Part shown: positions 24,871-36,608 of the stretch, in pieces
Position numbering within the stretch: position 1 is the first letter of the stretch
How the letters are laid out: every line of letters starts with the position of its first letter
Assembly: GCA_036924285.1 (NCBI GenBank)
Contig: JAYKYS010000010.1
Location: 14,359,001-14,423,000, forward strand
DNA: 64,000 nt
Origin: Asterella californica
Taxonomy: Eukaryota; Streptophyta; Marchantiopsida; Marchantiales; Aytoniaceae
Reading direction: 5' to 3'
The notes under the pieces: generated by a model
What the model saw: only the letters and a program-made list of their open reading frames with translations
Told to the model about the DNA's origin: nothing
The model's database searches: none
Translations under genes and position numbers: made by a program

Positions 24871-25233
24871 CTGCCCGCCCCCTCGCCAACTCTGGACATC
24901 ATCGTCTTCAAGTTAAGTGTCAAGTCAGAGGATTCCGTTCGATGGAACTTGCTGGTTCGATTGAAGAGAGGTAACGTTTACTACTACTGACTACTTGCTA
25001 CTACTTACTACTACAGACGGAGAGTGGAGGAGGAGATCAGACGAGCTTCTGCAGTGGGGCTCTCCGTCATTTTTTGGGGCTCCTTCCAGGGCGGTTCATT
25101 AGCCTCTTATATTGTAATTGTAACTTGTCGTCATACACAAACCGTTAAGACGGTTTCTTCAAGCTGCAAGGAAAGTATTGGGCAAAGAAACAAAGGCCTT
25201 GAAGCCTGGCATAAAAGGTGACGACGCCTTCGT

Positions 25234-25313
25234 CCTTTCAGGGTCTTTTTTCCTTTGACAAGTAGGTTGTCAGCTTGCTGTACATTTATATCGGCCATCC
25301 ATTTCGATGGCCC
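25234..25313. repeat. Direct repeat, copy 1
   Basis: This matches 25753-25830, sharing CTTTCAGGG at the start, a TTGACAA core and TCGATGGCCC at the end, with scattered differences between. It lies in the region following the receptor kinase and may reflect an old local duplication of its 3' flank. Confidence 0.65.
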
Positions 25314-25752
25314 TGAGCGCTCAGTTCAGTTCTCAGCATCGTCCACCACTTTGAACAACCTGACGAGCTCGCAAAGATAAAATGAATCGTATCTCTGTTT
25401 GGAGTGGTTGGGACTTGAGAACGCTTGATACGTTCTGTGACATCGGGTTTGTCGAAGTTCATGCAGAAGAATCATCTTGAGGTTGAGGTGGTTATGAGAG
25501 AAGTCTCTCATGATCAGGTCTCTTCTTCTGCTGCGCTAGTTTTCTGGATTCTTCATCCCGGAATCCAGGATTCTGTGAGCCGACGAGGGTGATGATGACG
25601 ATCAGGCGCTCATTCATCTCATCTCATGGAAGAAAAAGCGGCAGCGATGCTGAGGAGCAGTTGGCGCTCATGTCATTCTTTAGGAGTTCCATTCTCGTTT
25701 TTGAGATTAGATTTGTAGAGTGAAAAGAGTGCAAGATATTGAAGAGGACCCT

Positions 25753-25830
25753 TCTTTCAGGGTTCTCTCGTTATTTGACAAATAGGTGTTGTGCTTCTTG
25801 TACATTGTCGGTCATCCAAATCGATGGCCC
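25753..25830. repeat. Direct repeat, copy 2
   Basis: Second copy of 25234-25313. Both are followed within some 200 bases by related TGATCAGG-containing sequence (25512 and 25982), so the original duplicated block may have been longer. Confidence 0.6.
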
Positions 25831-27640
25831 AAAGTCTACACTTCTTGGAACCTACTAATAAATCCTTAAGCTGTTCCAAGTAGGTTCTAAGAGCGCTAGG
25901 TACACTTTTCTCTAGAAACGTTCACGCTTAGCAGTGAGCTCTTACTTATTCAGCAAAAAAGCAAAGATCGAAGTCTTGTATGATCAGGCCTCTGGTTCTG
26001 TTCGGTCATGCACTGGCGCTGTCATGCATGTGGACGGCTGGCTGGCTGTTAAGCGGAGTAGTAGTGCCTTTTCGTATCACTTTCTCTCCTCTGTACCGCT
26101 GCCCCGAGAGATGATCAGAAAGACTTCAAATAAATTACTGGGGCCTTCTACAGATGAGTAGTTTGGTCTCAGCTTCCCTAATGTTTCGCCCTTGCAGATC
26201 TAGGACGGGATACTCGGCCCTTGGGTTGATACTGCTTATCGTTCAAGGTCTCAACGACATTGAAAGGCTTACCATGTATGACAATAATTATGTTGCAGTC
26301 CCGCATCTGGAATCTCTTGAGCCTTGCACACGCAGTCGGTTTCTGCTCACGTCAAGTAAGAAGGTAACAAGGTCCATACTGCAGAATGGAGAGTTGTTTC
26401 TTCTACCGAATCCATTTGGTCAGGACCTGTATCAGTCATGAGCTTTAGTCAATCGTGGCTTCTATCCATTTGTAGGCACATACCCGGCTGGGCCTGCCGT
26501 CTATTATGGACGATGTAAGGAGACTGACATGCACACGGGAAGGTATACTCTGTAGAGTAATCATGGGCTGGATACCCACCAAGCTCCCAGAACGACACCA
26601 AGCTTGCTGTTGTCTGTCATGCTTGGCCCTCCATACCGCAAGAAAATGGCCCAGCACGAGTCAAAACTCCAGAGACTAGGAGCTAAAGAGACAGTGAAGA
26701 GCCAAGGAAGGAAGCAAGGCTGGATCTGTCCTGGACTGATGCCGTTGGGAGCTTATCACGCCCGCCCCGAAAGAAGCATCGGTTTGCTGTTGGGGACCCC
26801 GGATTCTCGTGGTCCACCTTCTCCACACTTCACCGTTACCAGCCTTGTAATCGAGGCCTGGTGACAAAATCTCTTATCTTTGCAGCTTGTCCATGAAGGA
26901 TCTCGACACGACACCCTCACCAAACCTAACCATCCGTTACTGCATTGACTTTACCCGACAGGTTTTGACCTATCCCAGAAAGATGTATTCATAGTCAGCC
27001 TGTCAATCAGTCCTCTTCGAATCATCTCTGGGCTGCGGATTCACCACCTGTGAAGTTGGAGCTAGCCATCTATCTAGCTACTGTATCCATCCACTGCAAC
27101 AGTCCCGTCCGTGATCCTTAACCACATCTGTTGGTGATGACGTTGGGAGTTCGATTGTCCTTCGTCCGTAGCATTTTAGTTAGGTCTGGCCAACTCGTGC
27201 ACTCGAAAGTTTCATGCTTTCTTTCTTCATTCTTTCCTTGCAATCTGTCTGGACTCTGGAGTGACTCGTGTAGTCCTAGTCGTAGTAGTACGGGGGCCCA
27301 GTTGTAGGGGATTACACCAGCAGAAGCGGTTTCTCTTTGCTGTTGCATTCCCAGGACCCAACGCAATCCAAGGTGAAATACAGTATGCGGTTCTCGAGCA
27401 CAGAATGATGAGCGGTTATCGCTAGGCCGTTTGACTTCCACACATCAAGTCATAACGTTCAATGTTTCTGCATGTCCAGCTTTTTGATCATTTTTTGGTG
27501 CACGAGGAGTGGAGCCAATACACGATCTCAAATGCTACGGAGCTCAGGAGCCTCGGCCTAGTGGAGGTCAACTCGAGGGCTGGCCCCGAATCTACTTTAA
27601 GCGGGATCTGCTTGAGTCCCCAAAGTCAAAGCAAGCCTTG

Positions 27641-27740
27641 GAGCGATACTGAATCCAACTTACTGTGAGCGATCCGAGCTTGGATCTTTTGGAGCTTATT
27701 GAATCCAACTAACTGTGATCGATCCTAGCTTGAAAGATTC
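27641..27740. repeat. Degenerate 50-bp tandem duplication
   Basis: GAATCCAACT recurs at 27651 and 27701. The sequence after each (ACTGTGAGCGATCCGAGCTTG and ACTGTGATCGATCCTAGCTTG, compared piecewise) is nearly the same. Two copies only. Confidence 0.75.
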
Positions 27741-29132
27741 ACACCAGTCCAGAGCAAAGAGCTGCTGGTATAATGAAATCATTTGTAAAAGGGACGATTG
27801 TATTATTCGAGTTTTGTCATATGAAAGTTATGAAGCTCCATGCAGAAAAGAGGAACTCAGTTGCTGCATCTGCATGAAGTGGAAAGGTATGGTGCTTCGC
27901 TTCTCATCTTTTCTTCTTCATTACCACATCGGGAATAATCACTGCCGTGTAATGTAGGCGAAAGAGGAGATCATCTGTCTTCTCCTCTGGAACTTATTTC
28001 CTTTTAGGCCGCGTTCAAGAGAGAATGTTTGAGGCCTTCTTAGTTATATAGGCGGAGCTGGAGATTAGAGTAACATGACAGCTTGCATTTATAGAGGGTT
28101 TGCAACTAAGAATAAGTGCAAAAATGTGTCGAATTTACCTTTTATATGTGAAAATTTGTACTCTTCCTTGGCATGTTGGTTGAGAACGAGGGAATAGAGA
28201 TGATTCATTCCTTCCTTTTATACTCATGTTTGTGGTTTAGTTGCCGTTCATCATTACGTTAGGATGATTACTTGACTTCTCGTTAACTTATATCTCTTTT
28301 TTGTTCACATAACAATATTTTTGTTTTTTTTCTCAAACAAATACTATGATCTTATATAAAACTTTTGGATTTATTCTTAGCATGTTTTTCAAATCATTCG
28401 ATTGGGTCATGTCATGTTGTTCATCTCCTTCTTCCTCATTGGATGACTTATATATTAGTTTTATTGTGTTGGTTTGTTCCCTTCTTTAAAAGTACTATCT
28501 TTTTAGTTACATGATATCATATAACTTTCTTGGATAGATTTGATATATATGATATTTCTTTATAGGAATGTTAAAGGTTATATACGTATTTTTTATACAA
28601 AAATATTAGCGAAAGGACAAATTTGATCATAAGAAAATAGGCAAATAGGTTTATTGACTAATGATTACTTGATGGAGAAGTTAAATTCTAGCAACAACTT
28701 CATATACTTTTTTTTTTTCAATTTGAAGTGTTTAAAACTTTTTATGATTTTTTAGATTTTATTCTAGAAGTGACTGCGGTTAGTATCAAATGTAAATTAC
28801 ATCGAATCCTAAGAATTTTCATGTTAAACTAGGAGTGCTTTATATCTTCTTGTTGGTGTAAATATAAAGGTTTTAGTTAACATTAAAACCTCTAGAATTA
28901 AACTTTATCTTTTTACTCCAACATGTCGGAGTTTGAGCAATAATTAATAGGTTTTATATATGTAACATATACTTTTGATAGTTATATTTTGAAGATGGTC
29001 TAAAAGCTAGAGATTTCATAAAATATGAAAAACAATAATAATATAATACTTAGAAAGAATTGTTTGTTGTGGTTCATTGCTTGAAAAAATAGCAGCATTA
29101 CTTGAGATTTCACAAAATCCAAATGTACATCG

Positions 29133-29470
29133 ATAATATTTTGAAACACAAGATCGCGTGATGTCAAAGCAATTACGATGGCATGATACATTGACACTCA
29201 TGAATGTAGAATTAATCCATAAAGAGAGAAAAAACATTGTGGTTCTAGACGCCTTGAGTCCCAAAGAGAAATATATTCTACCGTCGATACAAATTTTGTG
29301 ATCTATGTAACTCAAGTTTCATTATCTCATTCAAAGAGTTAGACTTGGAGAGACGGAGACATAAAAGTTATATGAGTAATGATCAAGCGAAAGAATACTC
29401 AAGCGAGGAGTGAAATTACAAAACATGCAGTTGAGACATGTATTTCATGTCCAAACAAAGTCGATGTGTA
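29133..29470 (+). pseudogene. Chromovirus-family fragment (RNase H/integrase junction)
   Basis: Read on the plus strand this matches the reverse complement of about 9010-9340, including the segments equivalent to WWHDTLALMNVELIH and the VVPDALS spacer. It is heavily decayed by substitutions and indels and is not part of a larger element. It lies opposite in orientation to the next fragment (29640-30570). Confidence 0.75.
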
Positions 29471-29639
29471 TATCACACCAATACTACTACAAATTTTATG
29501 AGTTACGAATGTTCATGAAAAATAGGTTGTTAAAGAAAATCCATGTACCCACTGAATCTTAGGTTTCATTATCAACTTTTGTTAGTTACCTTGCTAATAA
29601 AATAAAGTATTTTAAATTCTTAACTTTTCATTGTCGTGA

Positions 29640-30570
29640 ATGTGTCATCAACTCTTTGTCCCAGATAACTTATTGCCTTCGCACGCAACAAGTTTTTCAT
29701 CATCCATCCACTCCGTTAATCGCATAGCCGTTGTGTTCCTGTGCACCTTGAATGGTTTCTCAAACTATGATCGCTTCAAAATTGATGTCTTTGACAAAAT
29801 GAGTTTGATCGTTTAGAAACATCATCTACCTCCTTGGTCCAACTTACTTGTGCATCTTTTTTTGTTCAGTCTGTTAGCGACTTCTCACTAACGAACTAGA
29901 CATGAAAACCTCTTCACAGGGGTTTTCACATACTTACGGTAGAACTACGTCAGTCTTAAGAACCGCCGCATTTTTTTCACTGTAGTCGGAAGTTCTCAAG
30001 TCACAATCGCATCCATCTTTTGCATATCCGGACCGATTTCTTATGCACTTATGACATGTCCCAGAAGTTTATCCGTTCCAAACCAAACTCACTCTTGTCA
30101 ACGTTGGTAAATAGCTAATGCTCCCACAACTTCGTCAACACCACTCTTAGCTGCTCCGCGGTGACTCTAAGGTTTTTGAGTAGATCAAGATGTTGTCGAT
30201 GTAAACAATGACAAAGTCGTTCATCTCCTCGTTTATCCTCCATGCTGATGTTGGATGAATGTTGCCGGTTATCGTTTCCTGATTGTACCTTTGAGTTAGC
30301 TCGAGTCGATTTGATCTTGGTGTTAGTCGACACTCGTTTCTTGGACTTCCTCTTGGAACTCTATCCCACGTCAGCATTGCTCCAAGCGTTCACCTAGAAA
30401 TGTTGATCTACTTCGTATCTCGTGTCTCTTCTCAAGCATCTAATCATCAGTCGCCATCTCAAGTTCTTGCTCACCAAAATGTTGACTCTAATATCACTTC
30501 TCGTGCATCTATCGTCTTGTTGCATCAGCGAAAGCTCTTGCTTAGTAGATCACGAAACTCACAACGCTGT
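29640..30570 (-). pseudogene. Chromovirus-family fragment with large internal deletion
   Basis: The left part (29640-30235) matches 9425-10010 of the chromovirus (RNase H start and RT end, including a YIDN variant of the catalytic box). At about 30240 it jumps directly to sequence matching 11770-12090, the start of gag, primer-binding site and inner end of the 5' LTR. Protease and most of gag and RT are deleted. The primer-site equivalent near 30490 is also degenerate. Confidence 0.78.
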
Positions 30571-31038
30571 TGTAGTGAGAGTCTTTCTTGGAGAGGGCGG
30601 ACCTCTTGACTGTGATTTATTATGAGAGCGATAAAAAAGAAAACAGACTGTTGTCAGCGACCAGAGCTCAAATACAACCTCTTGTATCCATCAAGATCAG
30701 TCTAACGTTCAAATCTATGAAAACGAGCTTTTCAAGACTCAAGAAAATTTATTCACGTCTCATTTTCATCATCAACGTCATCAATCATCAAAATCCTCTC
30801 CTCTTTCTCTTATGTGTCTCCTCCTCTCTCAGCTCAATTCTCTATAATGTCTCCGAACTCCTGTCGCACGTCGATTTATCTAGAAAACAAGCCCTTTGCT
30901 AAGCAGCCCTTTACCTAAGTTGAGGTCTTTTGTCTTTATACACACATTCACTTATCAAGCAACCCTCTAGCTAAGCTGGCCCTTAGTTAAACTAGCCTCT
31001 TGTTTAATAAAAATCTCTCAACCCTCGATGCCATCTTG

Positions 31039-31166
31039 ATGCAACCTAGATTATGAGTCAAGCCACGATTTTAGAACATAAACTGCAACTACAAGACCAC
31101 CCCACAGGACTTACAGTCCTCCCATAACTGTATCAAGTATCTCCTAACTCATAATCTTGGTTGCAT
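31039..31166. repeat. Spaced inverted repeat, 20-bp arms
   Basis: The arms 31039-31058 and 31147-31166 are complementary at 19 of 20 positions and are separated by 88 bases. This might be the ends of a miniature inverted-repeat element, but no target duplication was found. Confidence 0.6.
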
Positions 31167-31276
31167 GCAGAGGCTTAGGCCAAGGAGCACACGTTTAAGT
31201 ATAGATATACATGACCTAGCCACACACCCAACATAGATTCTCATCCAGGAGGTCAACATGCTGAGATAGAAAACAT

Positions 31277-31343
31277 GAGCCAAGAGGATTTGATCTAAGG
31301 ATCTCTTCTTCCTATGTGGGCGTCCCTTCCACTGAGGTGGCTC
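31277..31343 (-). other. tRNA-like segment (possible SINE head or tRNA relic)
   Basis: On the minus strand the two ends GAGCCA and TGGCTC can pair as an acceptor stem. An A-box-like ACCTCAGTGG and a B-box-like AGATCAAATCC lie at about tRNA spacing. The T-arm does not pair well and no anticodon loop can be assigned, so it is not a functional tRNA. A tRNA-derived short interspersed element relic is the likeliest reading. Confidence 0.4.
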
Positions 31344-31613
31344 CTATTTTCGTTTAATACAGTAAAGAGACTTGTACACATGCTTATAGAACTCGCTTTT
31401 ATCTCCTTTGCTAGCTTTTTGGATGCTACTTCCGCTATACATCTCTGTTTCTAGTAACGAAAGAACCAAAACTATACTACTCAAGAACATGTACTCGATG
31501 GTATCATCAAATAATGAATCTGAGTCATCATCAAAAAACGACAGAGTTTTTTTTTGTCACTTTCTTAAACTAGAAGTGACGTAAACATCTCCGAATAACC
31601 TTATTTTGTGTAA

Positions 31614-31880
31614 GTGAAGACATGTGATGAGAAGTTACGACTCCACGTAGATTATCGTGCGTTCAATAAGGTAACGATGAAGAATAACTATCATTTGTCA
31701 AGGACAAATGATTTATTTGATAGGTTAGCGGGTGTAATGTACTTCAGCAAGATAAACTTGAAGTCAAGACATTACCAGATCCAGATAGCTGACCCGGATG
31801 TTTAGAAGACCGCTTGTCGAACCAGATACGGATCGTTTGAGTTCGTAGTGATGTCATTCAAACTCTGAAACGCTCCCTCG
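31614..31880 (+). pseudogene. Chromovirus-family RT fragment
   Basis: It carries KLRLHVDYRAFNKVT and YFSKINLKSRHYQIQ, matching the RT of the minus-strand chromovirus (about 10060-10310). A stop follows near 31804. It is followed, not preceded, by a gag fragment, so the fragment order is rearranged relative to an intact element. Confidence 0.82.
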
Positions 31881-31949
31881 ACATTCATCAAATTAATGAA
31901 CAAGATATCTTATACCAGTTTTGACACCTTTGCAATAGGATGGAGTATT

Positions 31950-33284
31950 ATCAACGGTGCCCAATGATTCAGATGCGAGAAGTCAAGGAGCTTTGTATGT
32001 AGAGCTCATCAAGATGATGAAGATCATGCAGGAGGGCCTGGTCTCTAAGGATAAACGTATCGCTGAGCTTGAAGCAAGCCAAGGAAATTCCTCGTCTACT
32101 CGAAAGCTTTGTAATACAAATCTGCTAACTTTATTTTGAGACATAAGACTAACTCGTAAGGTTAAGGATTTCTTAACTGAGTTAGACTTATACTTTGACG
32201 CGTAACAAGCTAAGGAGTCTGACAAGATGAGAGCGGTAGTTACGTTCATAAAGGACCATATGCTTCTTTTGTGGATTGCATAAAGAGACAAGCATGCCTT
32301 GACCATCTCGGCGCTTGGTTGGAAAGAGTTCAAAGAGTTGATCATGGGACGATTCACTCCAGAGTATCAAAGGATTCGAGATCATGTCGAGTTAGTTAGG
32401 TTGAAGCCGACGGAGACCTTAAGTGCGTATGTGCGCGAGTTTAGTGTCAAGTTGAATTCTTCTCCAAGTGGACTAAGGAGACCAAGATATGTATATTTAT
32501 TGGAGAACTCAAGCCCAACTTAGAGAAAGCTCTCTTTCGGATGCAGAAGCTATTTGATATATGTGCTAAACTTTTTGAACTAGCGAAACGGATTGGAGAC
32601 GACGAAGTCTAGCAACAAAAATCCTTTGAATCGGCGCAATATGGACAAGGTTCATAAGAAGAACAAGTGCTTCAAGCAACAACAAACAAGATCAAAACCA
32701 AAGAGACAAACACCTCATAAGGGCAATGGTTCTAAGTTTACTTGCTACAATTGTGACGAAGCGGATCTTACTGCTAAGAGGTGTACGAAGTCTAAAGTTA
32801 GTAAGTATAGCATGAATGCATTTGTTGCAAAAAACTTTTTGAAAGATCAGATGACAGTGACCTTAGGAACCACGAAGAAGACTCCAAGACTGATGTTTCT
32901 ACAAGCTAAAGTTACTAACCGTGATGTTACCTTCCTTGTGGACACAAGAGCAACCCACTACTTCATGAGTCCGAAGTTGGTGAAGAAGTTGAGCTTGTCT
33001 ACCTCCAAGGCAAACAAGTCCATTCAAGTGCGCTTTGCCAAGGACAAGACGTATCAAACTTCTGAAGTGGTCTTGGACGTACGATTTGCGTGTGAGAAGT
33101 TGGAGTTCATAGGGAACTTTATGGTGTACGAGATGCATAACATCCATGCGATTTTGGGAAAAACTTTCTTGGATAAGTTCGAAATGGAACTTCGATGAAA
33201 ACCTTTGAGGTTGAACGTCAAAGTTAAAAGACGGAAGTTGGGAGTGAGGTTGATCCGGAAAGCATAAAAAATTCATGACTTGAC
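31950..33284 (+). pseudogene. Chromovirus-family gag and protease fragment
   Basis: Gag matches 11740-11146 on the other strand: YVELIKMMKIMQEGLVSKD near 31985, LGWKEFKELIMGRFTPEYQ near 32314. A zinc knuckle (CYNCDEADLTAKRC near 32750) has lost its His. The protease follows with DTRATHY instead of DTGATHS near 32941, so the catalytic-loop Gly is lost. At about 33285 the sequence switches abruptly to the second gypsy family. Confidence 0.85.
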
Positions 33285-34016
33285 GGTCTTGGGTTGGATC
33301 GGCAATATTGTTGGATGCAGCGAGAGTGGGATCTCGTGCACATCCGCCACGGTTGTGGTGGACGAACTTGTTACCGAGAGAGGTGCTTAAGCACACACAC
33401 GATGGAGTGAGACGACCAGCGCACCTCACGATTGATGACATCTTGGATGTAGGATGACGATCTCAAGTAATGAGAGTCATCGATAGGTCACTTATGGCCG
33501 TGGTGAACCTAATGAGATGACTCATGACAGCGTTGCTCATTTTGGTGAGCTTTCCAGGGCCATATGCTTACAGAGATGGAGGACCTAGACTTATGTGGGA
33601 TACAATTATAGCAGTTGGTGGAACCTAATGTCGATGAGAGAGAGCGAGCGATGGGTTTCTCTATGAATACGACGGTAGTAGCTTTGGTATCGAAGGCTTC
33701 ACGTTGTAGGATGTTGGATCAAGCAATGGACTTGAATTGCTTGACGTGGATTGTTAGCCTTGGATTGACTGAGCAGCGTCAGGTGCGATCAACGGATGTT
33801 ACTATTCGGACACTTTTGAATCTTTTGTCTATCGAGTTGGTGGAGGTAAAGGCTGGGGGCACGGCGTGTGAAGTTAGTCATCCTTAGATATCATGGGATG
33901 TCGTAAGAGAGAGTGTGGAGCTTGCAGCTAGGACTGCAGGAGTTTTTCGCACAGTGGAGGTTGTTGGTGATAAGCAGATGGAAACTGCTCTAGAGGCTAC
34001 AAGATAGCAGTCAACG
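33285..34016 (+). pseudogene. Methyltransferase C-terminal relic of the older second-family copy
   Basis: This matches 40607-41337 of the better copy. Motif VIII sequence comes first (near 33305-33365), then motif IX (DERERAMGF, near 33630) and motif X (DQAMDLNCLTWIV, near 33720). The N-terminal half with motifs I and IV is absent: the copy begins at the fusion with the chromovirus fragment. Stops and small deletions are frequent. It shows that the methyltransferase is shared by at least two copies of the family. Confidence 0.85.
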
Positions 34017-35343
34017 ACTTTGTCTTCTTTCTCTAGCGTGTGACAGAGAATACTTGGGAGCCAGAGATTGGACCCAAGCTTATAGGAGAGGAGAGACGAA
34101 GAGTTTAGAGATTTCTAAAGAGCTACATGAATTGATTTACCTTCAGTATGAAGGATTTGGATACCTTGAAGGGAGTAGGTATACGGATCGACTTGATTAG
34201 TGATATGTCAATCTTTCGACGTTCCTACATATACAGTGACACTGAGAGAGCTTTGATCCAGAGCATGACTCAAGACTTGTTGGAGGTTGGGTTGGTGGAG
34301 ATGTCACATGAAGAGTACGCATCTATCACAGTTATGCTAGCAAAGAAGGATATGTACGACAACTACACGGATAGACGGATGTGTGGAGACTATCGTCGTA
34401 ATCAATCGGCAGACGAAGTCCGATAAGTATGTCATGCTGAGACCTGAGGAGATCTTTGATGCAATGAGACATGTGAAGGTCTTCAATACTTTGGACTTTC
34501 AAGCAGGGTATCATCAATTGCTAGTGCGAGAAGAAGATAAGTCCAAGACAACATTATGAATTGACTCTAACGACAAGGATTGTTTATATCAGTGGCGGTT
34601 CTTAGTCTATAGTGCTACAGTGGAGGAGCACGAGAGACACCTACAGGATGCGTTCGAGCGATTGAGAGCTCATAAGTTGAAGTTACACCCTGAGAAGTGC
34701 AAGTTCTTCCAGGAGTTGGTAGAGTATCTGAGCCACACCGTCTACCCAAGTGGATTAAGTGTTCATCAGACGAAGGTTGAGGTTATTGCACGTATCTCAT
34801 GTCTCACAGATGTGAGTCGAGTTCAGACATTTGTTAGTTTGGTGAGCTTCTATCATCGATAAGTGAAGAGGTTTAGTGCAATTGCAATTGACCAAGCTGA
34901 TGAAGGTGGACCAAGAGTGGCAGTAAGGAGATGAGCAGGAGCGAACTTTTGTAGAGTTCAAGGATAGGTTGACATCTACTCCCATCTTGAGGAGACCAGT
35001 TAGAGGGCGTCCCTTCCAACTGCATATAGATTGGAGTATGTTGGGACTTGGAGCAATGCTGACTGAACATGATGATGAGGAGAAAGAGTTTGTGATGACG
35101 TATGCTAGTCGCTCCAACAATTTGACGGAGGTGAGATACAGTTTGTACGAGGAGGAGTGTTTAGCTGCAGTGTGGACTGTTGCACACTTTCAATGTTATC
35201 TGTTTGATAACCCTTTTACTCTCAACACTGATCACCAGTCGCTCAAGTGGTTGATGGAGTCCGACAAGCTTACAAAGAAGCTTGCACTATGGGCTATGAT
35301 CTTACAGGAGTATGACTTTCATGTTGTGCATAGATCAACAAGA
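34017..35343 (+). pseudogene. RT and RNase H relic of the older second-family copy
   Basis: It matches 41338-42760. RT segments include ALIQSMTQDLLEVGLVEM and an RRMCGDYR equivalent. At about 34600-34604 some 80 bases holding the catalytic YIDD box are deleted between two short CTTA matches. RNase H follows (34969-35335, with TDHQSLKWLMESDKL). It stops in the sequence equivalent to VVHRPG, exactly where the younger element begins, and its continuation is found at 45141. The two parts are one copy split by an insertion. Confidence 0.87.
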
Positions 35344-35636
35344 TGTCACGTCAGTTTTGGCACCTCGGCTAGGTTGACCGAGTGCGAAGTGGCGCATCCC
35401 GGTAAGGCCGTTAGTGCCTTTAGGGCGAGTTGGTGGGAGAGCCAACTAGGGGTAAACTTCGCAGGTAAGGCTTGGAGGCCTTAGTTCTTCGAGTTGAGCC
35501 TCAAGCTCTAAGCTATGGTGGATAGTCTAGTTGAGTGTAACCCGGATTCTCTTCGCGTTTAGAGTGGGTTTGGCTTGATCATTTTTGAGTAATCTTTGTT
35601 GTAGTGTTGGAGATGGTAATATCTCAATGCAGATTA
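35344..35636 (+). repeat. Left LTR of the methyltransferase element
   Basis: It begins TGTCACGTCAG and ends near GCAGATTA, matching 44741-45034 at roughly 95 percent by eye. A related third copy, more diverged, ends the older element (46997-47270). The far end lacks a clean CA, so the boundary is approximate. Confidence 0.82.
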
Positions 35637-36352
35637 CTCGAAGAACTGAGTGCAGGTCGAGGCGGAGTTCAGTAAGAGCTCGCTGATCTGAAATCTGAAA
35701 TCGTCCGCTGGTATCTTCGGGCGTTGTCGTTCGTGGTTGATTGTTTGGAGCTGTGATCAAGGTGTGTGGGCGCTGCTACATTGCTGGCCGCAGATCGATT
35801 TGTTGTTGTTGGGGTCGAGTGGAGATTTCTGTCATGCGGAAGCGCTGCAGAAATTTTGCAGAATGTTCTTGAAGTGTCTTGTTGGAGCCGGATTGCGCGT
35901 TTGGGCGTGGCAGACGGAGTACTTGTCAATGTCGGGTCGGAGTGGACTCTTTGGAAGTGCATTGGAGAGACGAATCTAGTGCACTAAGTTTCGTGGAGTT
36001 TGGCCAAGGATTGAAGAAGTTATGGCATGTTGAAGTTCGCTGCCGTGACACCCGCAAGTGCAAAAAGGCTAGTTACGTCAGATTTTGGTGCAATTTCGTG
36101 TTGAAACTCGAGTTTAGGAGTTTTGTTGGGTGTGTGTGCATTCGCGAAGTGCGTCTTGTGCATTCGCAAATCTGTTGTGGTGGTGTTCGGGTCGGATTTG
36201 GGTGTTCTTGCTGTTTTACGTCAGATTTTGGTCACCCGTGTGCACCCGCAAGCTGTTTTCGCTGTTTTGGGGTCTCTTTTGGTGCAATCTTCTGCAATTC
36301 GAGGTGGAGCCGAGTCTCTTTTGGTGTGTTGTGCCCGTTGTACTCTACTTCA

Positions 36353-36376
36353 AGCGGAGCGGAGCGGAGCGGAGAG
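36353..36376 (+). repeat. GGAGC pentamer microsatellite
   Basis: About five tandem copies of a GGAGC-type pentamer, followed by degenerate versions to about 36475. Confidence 0.85.
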
Positions 36377-36567
36377 TGAGCGGGAGTGTCGAGGCGTTTA
36401 GAAGCTTCGAGGAGCAGAGGTGCGTGAGAGCGGAGTGCGAGAGTGCGGAGGCGGAGCGGAGCTGAGCTTGAGCCTGAGCCCGAGCCTGCGTCCGCCGCAA
36501 GTCAGCTTGCTGGCGTGCGTGAGAGAGGTATCCAAGCTTCAGTTGTGTGGGAAGGGTAAAACCAGCT

Positions 36568-36608
36568 GGTCACCCATCCCAACACTATTCTTGGACCTGG
36601 ACTCTTAA
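36568..36608 (-). other. 5S rRNA-like segment in the retrotransposon leader
   Basis: On the minus strand these 41 bases align without gaps to the internal control region of plant 5S rRNA as I recall it, with about 30 matches, including TTAAG at one end and GATGGGTGACC at the other. The flanking 5S sequence is not clearly preserved, so it is not a 5S gene. Just upstream on the same strand (about 36620-36645) is a tRNA-like TGGTCTAGTGGTAAAG. The pair suggests a captured RNA-polymerase-III-type SINE. Confidence 0.6.

Larger units (their letters stand above)
24871..29132. other. Intergenic region downstream of the receptor kinase
   Basis: The first several hundred bases should hold the kinase 3' untranslated region; no clear polyadenylation signal stands out. 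A pair of related 80-base segments occurs at 25234-25313 and 25753-25830, and a 50-base tandem pair near 27641-27740. 28000-29130 turns AT-rich. Open frames here are short and unconvincing. Confidence 0.5.
30571..31613. other. Unassigned spacer between chromovirus fragments
   Basis: No gene is supported. Two structures stand out: a spaced inverted repeat (31039-31058 with 31147-31166, 19 of 20 bases pairing) and a tRNA-like segment at 31277-31343 on the minus strand. Confidence 0.5.

Noticed and set aside
26154..27441. Several 70-107 residue frames downstream of the receptor kinase
   Set aside because: Frames overlap on both strands without shared domains or splice signals; no support for a gene.
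36568..36608. A functional 5S rRNA gene
   Set aside because: Only the internal control region resembles 5S; the remaining sequence and a T-run terminator at the right place are not present.
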